Part shown: piece after piece, positions 26,730 to 35,687 of the stretch
Position numbering within the stretch: the stretch's first letter is position 1
Layout of the letters: each line of letters starts with the position of its first letter
Assembly (NCBI GenBank): GCA_963759155.1
Contig: CAVWXX010000010.1
Span: 1 to 64,000 of the forward strand
Direction: 5' to 3'
Length of the DNA stretch: 64,000 bases
From: SZUA-36 sp963759155
GTDB taxonomy: Bacteria > Pseudomonadota > Gammaproteobacteria > Xanthomonadales > SZUA-36
The notes under the pieces: generated by a model
The model's database searches: none
The model's input: the letters and a program-made list of their open reading frames with translations, nothing else
Told to the model about the DNA's origin: nothing
Made by a program: the position numbers and the translations under genes

Positions 26730-28586
26730 CTACTGTGGCAGGGTCACCTGGAACTCGATGGCGTTCAGTTGCTCTGGTGTACTACCCACACGCCCCAGAA
26801 ATACAGTCCAGCGCGGATCGCCGTGGAGCGATGTGTAGAAAGGTTGCAGGAATTGTTCGCTTAAGCCATCCTCGTTCTGTTCTATGGCTTTGTCCAGCCA
26901 CTGAAAAGCAGTATCGGCATCACCGATGTAGGCATAAACATGCGCCACTTCAGACGGCCATTCATTACCCCACTGCGCGATGAGTACAGCGAGTTTGGCC
27001 AGGTATTCTTCCTGCCGGCCCAAGGAATGCAGCGCCAGTGTCATGCCCTTGACCCGGTACTCCTCGTCATCTTCCTTCATTGCAATTAACTCCAGCGCCG
27101 CTTCGGCTTCGCCCTTAAACAATAAAGCCATGCCGGTCCAGAAGTGTGCGCCCATGTAATCGGGGCTCAGCCTCAGGGATGTTTGCAATGCAACAATGGC
27201 CTCGTCCCAGCGGCCGGCGTAGATGTAACTAATGCCCAGGTTACCATGGCCGATGGGGTTCACCGGGTCACGGGCGCTGACAAATTCCATCAACGCGATG
27301 GACTCGTTCAGGTGACCGAGATTTTGCAACACTACAGCGGCGTCACGGATGATGCTGCCGTTAGCCGGATCCAGTTGCAGCGCCCGCTCATAGTGCCGGA
27401 CAGCTTGGGTCAGATTATTGTCGTAAACCATCGCAACCCTGCCAAGGTTGGCATGAGCCGGGGCGTAATCGGGGTCGATGTTCAACGCTCTTTCTGCGGC
27501 CTTGCGGACCAGGCTGAAGCCTTCATCAGCAGGTAGCAGACCGTGGGTTGCCTGACTGCGGTAATTGGTGGCCAGACCGCCCCAGGCTGCGGCATAGTCC
27601 GGGTCGATTGCCAGAGCTTGCTCATACAAGGCGTTGGATTGTTCCCATTTCTCGGCAGTATTGAGGTGAGCCAGATGACGGGCTTGCAGGAATAGCGAAT
27701 AGGCTTCGGGGTCAGTATCCTTCACTGTTGGGACGGCGCCTAGCAGTGTGATTTTCAGTTTATCCACGACAGTGGCCGCGATCTCGTCCTGAATGGCAAA
27801 GATGTCGTCCAGTTGTCGGTCGTAGGTCTCTGACCATAGGTGAGTGTCAGACCGTGCATCAATCAATTGTGCGGTGATGCGCACCTGGTTGCCGACCTTG
27901 CGCACGGAACCTTCCAGGATGTGGGCAACGTTCAGCTTTTCCGCTACCGTGGGAATGTCGACCTTCTCGCCTTTGAAGGCAAAGGCAGATGAGCGGGAAG
28001 TCACCCGCAGTTCCGGAATCTTCGTCAGCAGGTTGAGCAGCTCTTCCGATACACCATCAGAAAAGAACTCATTACTGGCGTCATCACTCATGTTGACGAA
28101 TGGCAGCACTGCTATGGATTTGTCACCAAATGATTCAACAAATGCTTCAGTACGGCCCTCTTCATGTGCGGCGGCAATTGCTTCTGTTTGTTGCTGCTCC
28201 AGAGCAGCTTCACGTTCCGGCGACAAAATAAATTTGTCAAAAGCGAAGTACGCAAGCCCCAACACAAGCAGGACAGTGACCAAACGATCAATACGTTTTC
28301 CGAACTTTTGATAACTCGGAGAAGAGTAATTGACGTTGCTTTCGTGCTTTAATCCGGCAGGGGTCAACTCAAAAGCCCAGGCGAGAACAACCACAGGTAC
28401 AAAACCAATAGCGAGAATGATGACTGAAATGCGAATGACCGAATCATCAAATCCGAATACCGGGAAAATGGTTTCGATCGCCTGGATAGCTATCCAGGCC
28501 AACACCACGTACGCACCCGCAGCCCGGAAAACATTACGCCGTTTCAGTTCACCAATAAGAGACAAGAGTTCACTAATAAGAGACAA
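26730..28586 (-). CDS. Membrane-anchored TPR protein with FlgO/TolB-like domain
   Basis: Three N-terminal membrane segments (about 22-40, 50-70, 105-122) follow the family motif ELKRRNVFR. A FlgO-like domain comes next (SIAVLPFVNMSDDASNEFFSDG near 154, through ILEGSVRK and IDARSDTHLWSETYDR), then C-terminal TPR repeats (ALAIDPDYAAAW, ALNIDPDYAPAH, ALQLDPANG). Such proteins are thought to be signalling or scaffold factors related to adenylate-cyclase/CadC-type receptors, but lack a catalytic domain here. The start is TTG 28586, backed by AAGG 7 bases upstream, and lies in a 21-base duplication. A second protein of similar build is encoded at 30974. Confidence 0.83.
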   Translation of the reverse strand: MSLISELLSLIGELKRRNVFRAAGAYVVLAWIAIQAIETIFPVFGFDDSVIRISVIILAIGFVPVVVLAWAFELTPAGLKHESNVNYSSPSYQKFGKRIDRLVTVLLVLGLAYFAFDKFILSPEREAALEQQQTEAIAAAHEEGRTEAFVESFGDKSIAVLPFVNMSDDASNEFFSDGVSEELLNLLTKIPELRVTSRSSAFAFKGEKVDIPTVAEKLNVAHILEGSVRKVGNQVRITAQLIDARSDTHLWSETYDRQLDDIFAIQDEIAATVVDKLKITLLGAVPTVKDTDPEAYSLFLQARHLAHLNTAEKWEQSNALYEQALAIDPDYAAAWGGLATNYRSQATHGLLPADEGFSLVRKAAERALNIDPDYAPAHANLGRVAMVYDNNLTQAVRHYERALQLDPANGSIIRDAAVVLQNLGHLNESIALMEFVSARDPVNPIGHGNLGISYIYAGRWDEAIVALQTSLRLSPDYMGAHFWTGMALLFKGEAEAALELIAMKEDDEEYRVKGMTLALHSLGRQEEYLAKLAVLIAQWGNEWPSEVAHVYAYIGDADTAFQWLDKAIEQNEDGLSEQFLQPFYTSLHGDPRWTVFLGRVGSTPEQLNAIEFQVTLPQ

Positions 28587-28587
28587 G
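28546..28587 (-). repeat. 21-base tandem duplication at the start of the TPR gene
   Basis: Two copies of a 21-base unit (28546-28566 and 28567-28587) differ by a single base. Each holds a TTG that could start translation, so the protein begins with a repeated seven-residue LSLI(S/G)EL segment. The reading frame is kept. Confidence 0.85.
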
Positions 28588-28950
28588 TGTTAGCCTTTTT
28601 GTTTTCCTTGATACTTTGAGCATAGGCGCTTAGTCAATAAAATGCTAAAAAACAACCAGGTAGTAACTTGCACATCAGCAGCTGACAATGGCATAAACAA
28701 TGATGACCAACGGAATGATAGCGATCCAGCGGCGCGCGGATTTTAGCCTTGACTACATCTAGATAGTCTAGAGAAGCACCCAAGTAATCGGCTGCAATTG
28801 GCTGAGACTCTGTGATAACTCAAAGACGCTGTCATTCTCGACCGTTACTTTAACTATGGACTCGTTCAAATCCATCGGTTACAGGAAACGAAAAGCTCGG
28901 ACAGCCACATCTAATCCCCATGATCTTCAATGTAACACGGTGCTAGCTCG
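28588..28950. other. Intergenic region without a recognisable gene
   Basis: These 363 bases lie between the start of the TPR gene and the end of the lipoprotein gene. A minus-strand frame near 28675-28745 encodes a hydrophobic stretch (RRWIAIIPLVIIVYAIVSC) but has no start codon after the preceding in-frame stop, so it is at most a remnant. No repeat from the other families is present. Confidence 0.4.
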
Positions 28951-29727
28951 TTACACATCGTATTCGGGGAGTCCGTCAACTGACGGGGGTGGTGATTTTT
29001 TCAGCACCTTGTTAATCTGACGCGCAAGGTCTTCGATGCAGTAGTTGAGTTCCCTCTCGATCGTGGCACCATCGTCTTCCGCCCATTCATCTATCCGACG
29101 TAACTTTGTACTGCACCGGAATGTGCGTGTGTACTGTTGTGGCTTTGGCTTGTTGAGATCCCACTCAAACCGGGTGACGGCGCTAAGGGAAAACTCAACT
29201 CTTTGTCCAAACCCTTTCTGCAAACGAAGGCTGTTTACGTCCATGCTGATCCGGGCATCGGCAACACCCGGTGGTGCGAGACTGGACGCGGGCAACTGTT
29301 TAATCAATGCGGTTGCGAGTTCCTGGTTATTGTTGTGAGTCGCCTGCATGGCTTGCAGATACGGCATGATTTTCTCGGCATCCTCACCTGATATGCCGGA
29401 CATGCCTATCACTCCGCCAACCAGGGTCGTGGCGCCTATGGTTGCGGGGGCGCTAGCAGCAAAGCAAATAGCGAAATAAGGTCCACACATCAAACTACCA
29501 AAGAAGCTGGCCGTTAGTCCACCAAACCCACCCGCTATCGCGCCATTTGCTGTGGATTCACTTCTTGACGGGATGGAGTCAATAGAGGTGTTGGAATCAG
29601 TGAAACTTATTTCTATGCGTTCGAAACTTCGATTGGGTATGAAAGCGTTGTAAGCACACCCGTTAAGCAGGATCGCACATACAAAACAGGCCAATAACGC
29701 TGTGTTACTGACCTGTCTCATTTTCAT
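28951..29727 (-). CDS. Predicted lipoprotein, family unknown
   Basis: The N-terminus has a type II signal with lipobox LLNGC (Cys24), so the mature 235-residue protein would be lipid-anchored. A glycine- and alanine-rich hydrophobic stretch (about 70-110, AGGFGGLTASFFG...GATTLVGGVIG) could be a glycine-zipper-like membrane segment. The C-terminal half is soluble and ends in charged residues. No enzyme motif is visible. It lies 16 bases after the GDSL hydrolase gene on the same strand and is probably cotranscribed. Confidence 0.7.
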   Translation of the reverse strand: MKMRQVSNTALLACFVCAILLNGCAYNAFIPNRSFERIEISFTDSNTSIDSIPSRSESTANGAIAGGFGGLTASFFGSLMCGPYFAICFAASAPATIGATTLVGGVIGMSGISGEDAEKIMPYLQAMQATHNNNQELATALIKQLPASSLAPPGVADARISMDVNSLRLQKGFGQRVEFSLSAVTRFEWDLNKPKPQQYTRTFRCSTKLRRIDEWAEDDGATIERELNYCIEDLARQINKVLKKSPPPSVDGLPEYDV

Positions 29728-29743
29728 CCCTTGCCTGGCGCTG

Positions 29744-30712
29744 CTAATGGCTCTTAACTGCCATTACTGCTTGTTCAGCAATAATGCTGTGTCCTTTCCT
29801 GGTTGGGTGTTGAGCGTCCCAGAACAGATAACGCCCCCTGTTTGAACAGTATGCCTGCCCCTGGGTATCAGGCGTGATACAGGTCTCGTCAACGATATCC
29901 AGATCATATGGCCCTGGATTGGCAACAATATCGTTCAACAGGCCAAACACATCCAGGCTGATGACATCCATATCAGGAAGTAAAGATTGCATGAACGCCA
30001 GGTTGCCAGCCAATGCCTGGTTGTATCCGACCGAAGCCAGGCTGATGTTATGCAGCAAGTAAGTCTGCACAGGCACGGGATACACTGAAACGACATCCAG
30101 AACCCTTGGTGTTAATGCAAAGTTTGGCATATTGAGGATCAAGAAATGACGTGCTCCCTGCTCATAGAGTCGCTGAATTTGAGTGAAAGTATTCAGCAGA
30201 GAAGCACCCAGGATGTCAGCCGGATTCGGTGCGAATAGTGCATCGGCCACATCGTTTGATCCAATCCAGATGATATACAGCGCCGCACCCGGTGCCTGGC
30301 CGTTTTCATCGTCCAGAAACCTGTCTATCTGCGTGGTCAGGTTAACCTCATTGAATACACCGTCGAGCAATACATCCCTCGACCTCGATCTACCCACCGC
30401 ATAATTTCTGAATACACCGGGAGACACTTCGGAGGGCAACCCACTTTTCGGGATATGCATTTTCTTTGTCAGTTCTTCAACCCAGGTTGCACCATTGGTA
30501 AAATGATGCCCGCCAATGGCATAGGGTTCGCTGGGGACATTCTCCGTCTCATAGGGCTGCATGGCGATGCCACCAAACTGCGCAAAGTAGTTACCTGAAT
30601 CTGACAAACTGTCCCCGAAAACGATGGCTTCACTATAGCTGGCAGCTTCGCACCAGGACACCACCAGCAAACTTAAGCAGAAGATAGTTGATCTAAATAA
30701 TTTCTTGTTCAT
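29744..30712 (-). CDS. Exported SGNH/GDSL hydrolase
   Basis: A signal peptide (ending near SWCEAAS) precedes an SGNH hydrolase. Block I is IVFGDSLSDSGNYF (nucleophile Ser in GDS, about residue 35), block III is IWIGSNDV and block V is WDAQHPTRKGH with Asp and His of the triad. This order and the 322-residue length match secreted lipases/esterases of the plant-type and thermolabile-hemolysin group. No autotransporter barrel is present, so it is released to the periplasm or outside. Substrate unknown. Confidence 0.9.
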   Translation of the reverse strand: MNKKLFRSTIFCLSLLVVSWCEAASYSEAIVFGDSLSDSGNYFAQFGGIAMQPYETENVPSEPYAIGGHHFTNGATWVEELTKKMHIPKSGLPSEVSPGVFRNYAVGRSRSRDVLLDGVFNEVNLTTQIDRFLDDENGQAPGAALYIIWIGSNDVADALFAPNPADILGASLLNTFTQIQRLYEQGARHFLILNMPNFALTPRVLDVVSVYPVPVQTYLLHNISLASVGYNQALAGNLAFMQSLLPDMDVISLDVFGLLNDIVANPGPYDLDIVDETCITPDTQGQAYCSNRGRYLFWDAQHPTRKGHSIIAEQAVMAVKSH

Positions 30713-30973
30713 AACAATTTACTCCGATCTGATTGACTGAAAGCGGTGGAAATCCACTCCGCTGAACAGATCGTGGGGGCATGTCGTTTGAATAACCTGA
30801 TGAAGTTGAAATGGTTTACTGATTACTTCTTTGGAAAGCTTATGGGAGCATACAAAATGTACGCATTGACTTGCCCACATGACGTCCGGGCCAGCGGGTG
30901 CCGCGTATTTGCTTTGGCGCAAACGTAGTACTGTGGGTATACTGCCTGTAATTGGTCGTGGCGGGGACAACCT

Positions 30974-32935
30974 GTGAACATCGACAGGCAACTGGGTTTT
31001 CAGTTGGGAAAGTGGAAGGTTTATCCCGACCAGGGCCAGCTTGTAGGCGTTAATGTTCAGACCCACCTTGAGCCCAAGGTGATGGAAGTGCTTCTCTATC
31101 TAGCCGAGAGGCAGGGTCAGGTCGTGCGTCGTGACGACTTGATCAATGATGTCTGGCATGGAACGATTGTAAGCGACGAAGTGCTGTCCCGGGCTATTTC
31201 CCTCCTGCGCACCAGCCTCGGTGATGACCGCATGACACCCTCCTATATTCAGACCCTGCCGAAAGTGGGTTACCGCCTATTGATGGAGGTGGCCCCGCTA
31301 GCGGTAGCGGGGCCGGAGCAAACACCCGAGCCTGGATTATCACTCAAAATAAGCCGCGTCTCTAAACCGCTTCTCGCCATAGTTGCCGCCATCATTATTA
31401 TCCTGACCATTGTATTTTGGTCAACAAGTGAAACAAAGATTGACCCACGCTCGCCAGCAGCTTTTGCAACGATTTCGGAGTGGTTTGATTTTTTGGCAGA
31501 GGAAAAAGAAGGTCCGCAAGGTGGCATTTCTATCGCCGTACTACCGTTTGAAAACCTGAGTGAAAACGATGACAGCACCTATTTCAGTGAAGGTTTGACT
31601 GACGAACTCACCATGACGTTAAGCAAGGTCAAAGGTCTGAAGGTCGTTGCCAGACGGTCTTCCTACAGCTTCAAAAACCGTGTCGACGACGTGCCGACCA
31701 TTGGCAGGTTGTTGCACGCTGACGCAATTTTCGAGGGCACGATCAGACGTGTTGGCGACCAATTACGGATTAACGCCCAGTTATGTGCTGTCAGTGACGG
31801 TTACCTGATGTGGTCAGGACTGTTTGAGCGCAATGTCGGTGATGTTTTTGATGTGCAGGAAGAAATAGCCACGGCTATTGTCGAGGCGATGCGTGAATAT
31901 TTTGAGGATGGCAGTTTGCAGTTACCGCTGATGAACCAGGCCCCACCGGACATTGAGGCTTACCAACTTTACCTGATGAGTGGAAACTTCCTGTGGAACT
32001 TACGTGGTTACGAACCCTTACGACAGAGTATTGAACTTTACCGACAGGCGCTGGCTATAGATCCAACTTTCTCTCGCGCTTCTATCGGTCTTGCCAAGTC
32101 ACTTTTGCTTCTGCCATTTTATTCTTCCGAACCGATGGAGCCGATGTTTCAACAAGCTCTGGAAGCATTGGCAGGGCGTACATTTACCGACAGGCGAGAC
32201 CTTGCTGAAGTAGAGTCAATTCACGGCATTATTGCATTTCACCGGTGGCAGTGGATCAAGTCGGAAGAGCACTTTCGAAAAGCTTTGGAACTGGCACCAG
32301 ACAGCCCAAATATCTATATGTGGTATTCCCAACTACTCTCCTACGTCGGACGCAATCGCGATGGTTTGGAAGCCGCTATACGTGCCAGGGATCTCGATGA
32401 AATATCCCCGGTCATCAATAACCGCCTGGCTATTGCCTATCTCTGGTCAAACGACAACGTCCGGTCTGCTGAACAGTTTGCGATTGCTGCTCAACTGGGT
32501 TTCAGAAATATCATTAATCCGGCATACCTGCTTTTCCTCCTGCGCCAACAACGTTTTATTGAAGTCAAAGCTATTCTGGCCGCCCTTTATCAGAATTCCC
32601 CCAACCCACCAATTTGGTTGATTGAATCGGTAGAAATGCTTTTTGATCACGAAAATCGTGACAAAGCATTGGAGATAGCGATACTCGCGAAACAGGATGG
32701 GAGCTTTTCAATTCCTCCAATTGAGTTTGGTTTTTGGCTTGTGGTTGGTGCGGTTGATCAGGCTTATGAAGCATTCGATGCGATGAGGGATGTCACTCCC
32801 CAGTACCTGCAAATGGAGTTTATTTTTAGCGAGGAAGGTACGGAGTTCCGTCAGGATTCACGTTTCAAACAACTTACTGAAGATATTGGCTTACAGGAAT
32901 ACTGGGATACCTATGGTGGGCCAGATACTGATTAA
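30974..32935 (+). CDS. CadC-like winged-helix transmembrane regulator with FlgO domain and TPRs
   Basis: A 653-residue one-component sensor. An OmpR-type winged helix DNA-binding domain occupies about residues 1-105 (LEPKVMEVLLYLAERQGQVVRRDDLINDVW, QTLPKVGYRL). A single membrane helix follows near 130-150 (LLAIVAAIIIILTIVFW), then a periplasmic FlgO/TolB-like domain (SIAVLPFENLSENDDSTYFSEGL) and TPR repeats. This is the ToxR/CadC plan, in which a membrane-bound regulator reads the periplasm. Translation starts at GTG 30974. Its target is not evident; the GDSL hydrolase gene is divergent with a 261-base gap and is a candidate. Confidence 0.88.
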   Translation: MNIDRQLGFQLGKWKVYPDQGQLVGVNVQTHLEPKVMEVLLYLAERQGQVVRRDDLINDVWHGTIVSDEVLSRAISLLRTSLGDDRMTPSYIQTLPKVGYRLLMEVAPLAVAGPEQTPEPGLSLKISRVSKPLLAIVAAIIIILTIVFWSTSETKIDPRSPAAFATISEWFDFLAEEKEGPQGGISIAVLPFENLSENDDSTYFSEGLTDELTMTLSKVKGLKVVARRSSYSFKNRVDDVPTIGRLLHADAIFEGTIRRVGDQLRINAQLCAVSDGYLMWSGLFERNVGDVFDVQEEIATAIVEAMREYFEDGSLQLPLMNQAPPDIEAYQLYLMSGNFLWNLRGYEPLRQSIELYRQALAIDPTFSRASIGLAKSLLLLPFYSSEPMEPMFQQALEALAGRTFTDRRDLAEVESIHGIIAFHRWQWIKSEEHFRKALELAPDSPNIYMWYSQLLSYVGRNRDGLEAAIRARDLDEISPVINNRLAIAYLWSNDNVRSAEQFAIAAQLGFRNIINPAYLLFLLRQQRFIEVKAILAALYQNSPNPPIWLIESVEMLFDHENRDKALEIAILAKQDGSFSIPPIEFGFWLVVGAVDQAYEAFDAMRDVTPQYLQMEFIFSEEGTEFRQDSRFKQLTEDIGLQEYWDTYGGPDTD

Positions 32936-33560
32936 TCTCTGATCCTGTCGGTAGCAGCGCCAGTCGGAGGTTTGATATATGTTCGCGTCCAATCAATTGG
33001 TTTTCCATTTGCAGTTTTGATGGCTGGGTCCACCGGTAGTCGAAGTGCAAAAATACAATCTCGCCACCCACGCAATCGAAGTCCAAGAATGCAGACTCGG
33101 GCCAAATCACGACACTATGCCGACCCGGTTTAACCATCCATTGAATAAATGCCCCGGTTGAAAACATATTCACTGGGATTTTACTGTCAAGGCTGACCTC
33201 GTAAGCTTTTTTATTTCCTGGACCGTGGAGATAAATACTGCACCGCTCTTCAATAGGCGTGAACTCCTTGGCAGTGGCGTTAGTCACTGCATCTGCATAT
33301 CGCATGACAGTGTTTGCTTGACCAAGGCATATACCGTGCCTGGTGCAGTCACCGAAGTTATCACCCGTCGTCTCATATTCGTATTTGCTGAGGATGTCCT
33401 CTATGTCGAACGAAAGAGACAGGACAAATCGCTTATGAAGCGTATCAATACCGGCGCCTCCCTCTGCAAAGTAAGCAATTTTCCAACTTTCCTGAGTCTC
33501 GATGTAAATAAGTTCAGAACCCTGATAGAAAGTTACATCAGGAACTCCCAAAGCTCTGCA
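32874..33560 (-). pseudogene. Truncated DUF2846-like exported-protein gene fragment
   Basis: The minus strand encodes about 230 residues that look natural: CSIYLHGPGNKKAYEVSLDS, then FSTGAFIQWMVKPGRHSVVI, a PEGA/DUF2846-like domain usually found in lipoproteins. The frame has no start or signal peptide of its own; upstream of about 33560 it runs antisense into the TPR fragment on the other strand. The 3' end overlaps the CadC-like gene by 62 bases. I read it as the remains of a gene cut by a rearrangement. Confidence 0.5.
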
Positions 33561-33581
33561 ACGACCTGCACATTGCTGGCG

Positions 33582-34001
33582 CTGCGGGTTGTCTCTGCCC
33601 TGGAGGAGAGCAAGATCCATTTCGAGCGGGCCATTGCGCTCGACCCGGGATTTGCGGCGGCGATAGTTGGCCTGGCCAATGCCTACCACCTGCTATACGA
33701 ATACGCCGGTTGGCCGGAAGCAGAGTCACTTGAGCCAGCCATGATTTTACTTGAAGAAGCAATTGAGCTGTCACCCGACCTGGGTGAGGCGTTCATGGTA
33801 AGGGGTGAGATTCACCGCCATCATGATGAGCTGGATTCGGCAGCGACGGATTTCGAGCGCGCGATGGAACTGATCCCCGGTAATGCGACACTCTTTAACT
33901 GGTTTTCCTTTGTCCGTGCCGCCCAGGGTCGCGAAGACGAGTCCTATGCGCTTTTGCAACGTGCCCACAGCGTGTTCAGGCAACCGGTGACAATTGAATA
34001 A
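33582..34001 (+). pseudogene. TPR gene fragment (C-terminal part only)
   Basis: The plus strand encodes TPR units: HFERAIALDPGFAAAIVGLANAY, LEEAIELSPDLGEAFMVRGEIHR and FERAMELIPGNATLFNW. They are similar in type to the TPR part of the proteins at 26730 and 30974. The frame is open back to 33225, but the earlier portion is antisense to the DUF2846-like fragment and looks non-coding. With no N-terminal domain it is probably a leftover of a larger sensor gene. Confidence 0.55.
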
Positions 34002-34012
34002 GTAATTTACGC

Positions 34013-34684
34013 TCAGAAAGGACAATCGCAGCTGAGTAACATTCTTTTGGCCGAGACCGGGTGGTCAAACTCGATGCTCGTCGCATGCAATAACAGACGA
34101 TTGGCCAGCGCATGAGTTCTTTCTGAGCCATACAGATCACAGCCCAGTATCGGGTGCCCTATTTCACGGCTATGCAAACGCAGTTGATGCGTACGCCCCG
34201 TTTCAGGGGTAAATAAAACCCTGCTACGCCTTGGATTTTCCAGGCGCTTCAATACGCGGTAGTGGCTCAGTGCCCGCTTGCCGCTGTCATGACAGATTTT
34301 CAGCAACGGAAAATTCAGCTTATCTTTCGCGATGGGCGCATCAATATAACCCTCATCCGTTTCCAGGTGCCCATCCAGAATCGCCACATAGGTTTTATCA
34401 ACCGTACGAGTCTGAAACTGGCGGGTCAGGTTTGCGTTTACCGACTTGTCCAATGCCAGCAACATAATGCCGGACGTGCCAAAATCGAGCCGGTGCGCCA
34501 TGCAGACACCGGGAAACTTTTGCGCAAGACGAAAATGCACGGAATCCCTGTTCAGCGGGTTCTTTCCCGACAAACTCAACAGACCGCTGGGCTTGTTGAT
34601 TAACAGGACAGCTTCATCCTTGAACAGTATTTTGATTTGCTCATCACAGGCAGGTGCCACAAAGCTATCGAACACGGTTGTCAC
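34013..34684 (-). CDS. RluA-family RNA pseudouridine synthase
   Basis: These enzymes turn uridine into pseudouridine in rRNA or tRNA. The catalytic motif AHRLDFGTSGIMLLALDK contains the essential Asp (HRLD), and LLINKPSGLLSL and PETGRTHQLRLH are the flanking conserved blocks. There is no S4 domain, as in the RluA/TruC-like short group. Start is uncertain: GTG 34684 or 34675 fits the end of the upstream GT9 gene (34665), while TTG 34735 would overlap it by 71 bases. Which uridine it modifies is unknown. Confidence 0.85.
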   Translation of the reverse strand: MTTVFDSFVAPACDEQIKILFKDEAVLLINKPSGLLSLSGKNPLNRDSVHFRLAQKFPGVCMAHRLDFGTSGIMLLALDKSVNANLTRQFQTRTVDKTYVAILDGHLETDEGYIDAPIAKDKLNFPLLKICHDSGKRALSHYRVLKRLENPRRSRVLFTPETGRTHQLRLHSREIGHPILGCDLYGSERTHALANRLLLHATSIEFDHPVSAKRMLLSCDCPF

Positions 34685-35687
34685 CCTGGTTCTGTCGAAT
34701 ATCCTGGCAGGCTTCGAATACGACGCCAGGCTCAAGCCCGGTCATACAACGATTGAGCGAGCACTGTTTTTGAGCCGGCGTCTTGACACATGGCTGACAA
34801 TCCACGCCACTGACCAGCACCCTGTGTGGCACCTTCCTGGAATAAGGCCCGGTGAGCTGCGGGTTGGTCGGGCCAAACAGGGCCACCACCGGTGTACCCA
34901 GGGCTATCGCCAGGTGCATGGTGCCTGTATCCACACTCACCAGGGCTTTTGCCTGCAACAGTGCATCCGCCAGCGCCGGCAATGAACTGCCAAACAGCGA
35001 ATAAACGCCGGAAAGAGTCAACAGGGGTTTGAAATATTCCTCTTCGTCCGATGTGCCATTGATGAGTACCAGGAGACCGGCCGCGTCTCTGAGCGATACG
35101 ATAAGCTTTTGCCAATTCGGTAAAGGCCAACCACGATGGCTGCGGTAGCCCGGTCTTTGCAAGCCAGAGAAGCCGGGGTTAATCACCACGTAGTCCGTGC
35201 CAGGGCATACCAGCGGCGGGTGCGAGTCCAACTGCAACTGCAGGGACGTTTCAGCGGCATGTGTAATCTCCAGCCCCAACAACCTGGAATAGATGCTCTT
35301 CTCGGTATCCACACAGTGCCGGTCCGCCCGATGTTGCGGCTTTACCAATGGGCGCCCGCAAAACTCGTGGCAATGAACGAACTTGTGAAAATCATCACAT
35401 TCACTGCCGCATTCGAGGTTGATCACCAGATCATAGGGCAGCTCTCGCGAATGCCTCTCAAGCTCACGCTTTACACGATGAAGACGCCAGGGGGTACTGC
35501 GGTGCGCGATAGGAAAAACCCGCTTGATACGCTGATCCATTTCAAGCATAAAAGCCGAGGCCCCCGGACTGGAAGCAAAGTCAATCACAACGCCGGCACC
35601 ATAAGCCTTGTGCAGGGCCTCGATAACAGGTGTTGCCAGGATGGTGTCGCCCAGGCGGCCGATACGAACCACCAATACCCGTCGCAT
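34665..35687 (-). CDS. Glycosyltransferase family 9 (heptosyltransferase-like)
   Basis: GT9 enzymes add heptoses or related sugars to the LPS core in the cytoplasm. The N-terminus VLVVRIGRLGDTILATPVI carries the catalytic Asp of the family (RIGxLGD), and ALVSVDTGTMHLAIALGTPVVALFGPTNP is the sugar-nucleotide site. A C-terminal CQPC...C...C set is typical of GT9 proteins. At 340 aa it is of normal length. Its ATG overlaps the stop of the PPK2 gene as TGATG, and the pseudouridine synthase gene follows, giving a three-gene unit with unrelated roles. Confidence 0.9.
   Translation of the reverse strand: MRRVLVVRIGRLGDTILATPVIEALHKAYGAGVVIDFASSPGASAFMLEMDQRIKRVFPIAHRSTPWRLHRVKRELERHSRELPYDLVINLECGSECDDFHKFVHCHEFCGRPLVKPQHRADRHCVDTEKSIYSRLLGLEITHAAETSLQLQLDSHPPLVCPGTDYVVINPGFSGLQRPGYRSHRGWPLPNWQKLIVSLRDAAGLLVLINGTSDEEEYFKPLLTLSGVYSLFGSSLPALADALLQAKALVSVDTGTMHLAIALGTPVVALFGPTNPQLTGPYSRKVPHRVLVSGVDCQPCVKTPAQKQCSLNRCMTGLEPGVVFEACQDIRQNQGDNRVR

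Noticed and set aside
33225..33581. Possible N-terminal part of the TPR fragment
   Set aside because: Its translation is not TPR-like and is antisense to natural-looking DUF2846-type sequence, so I kept only the part after 33581.
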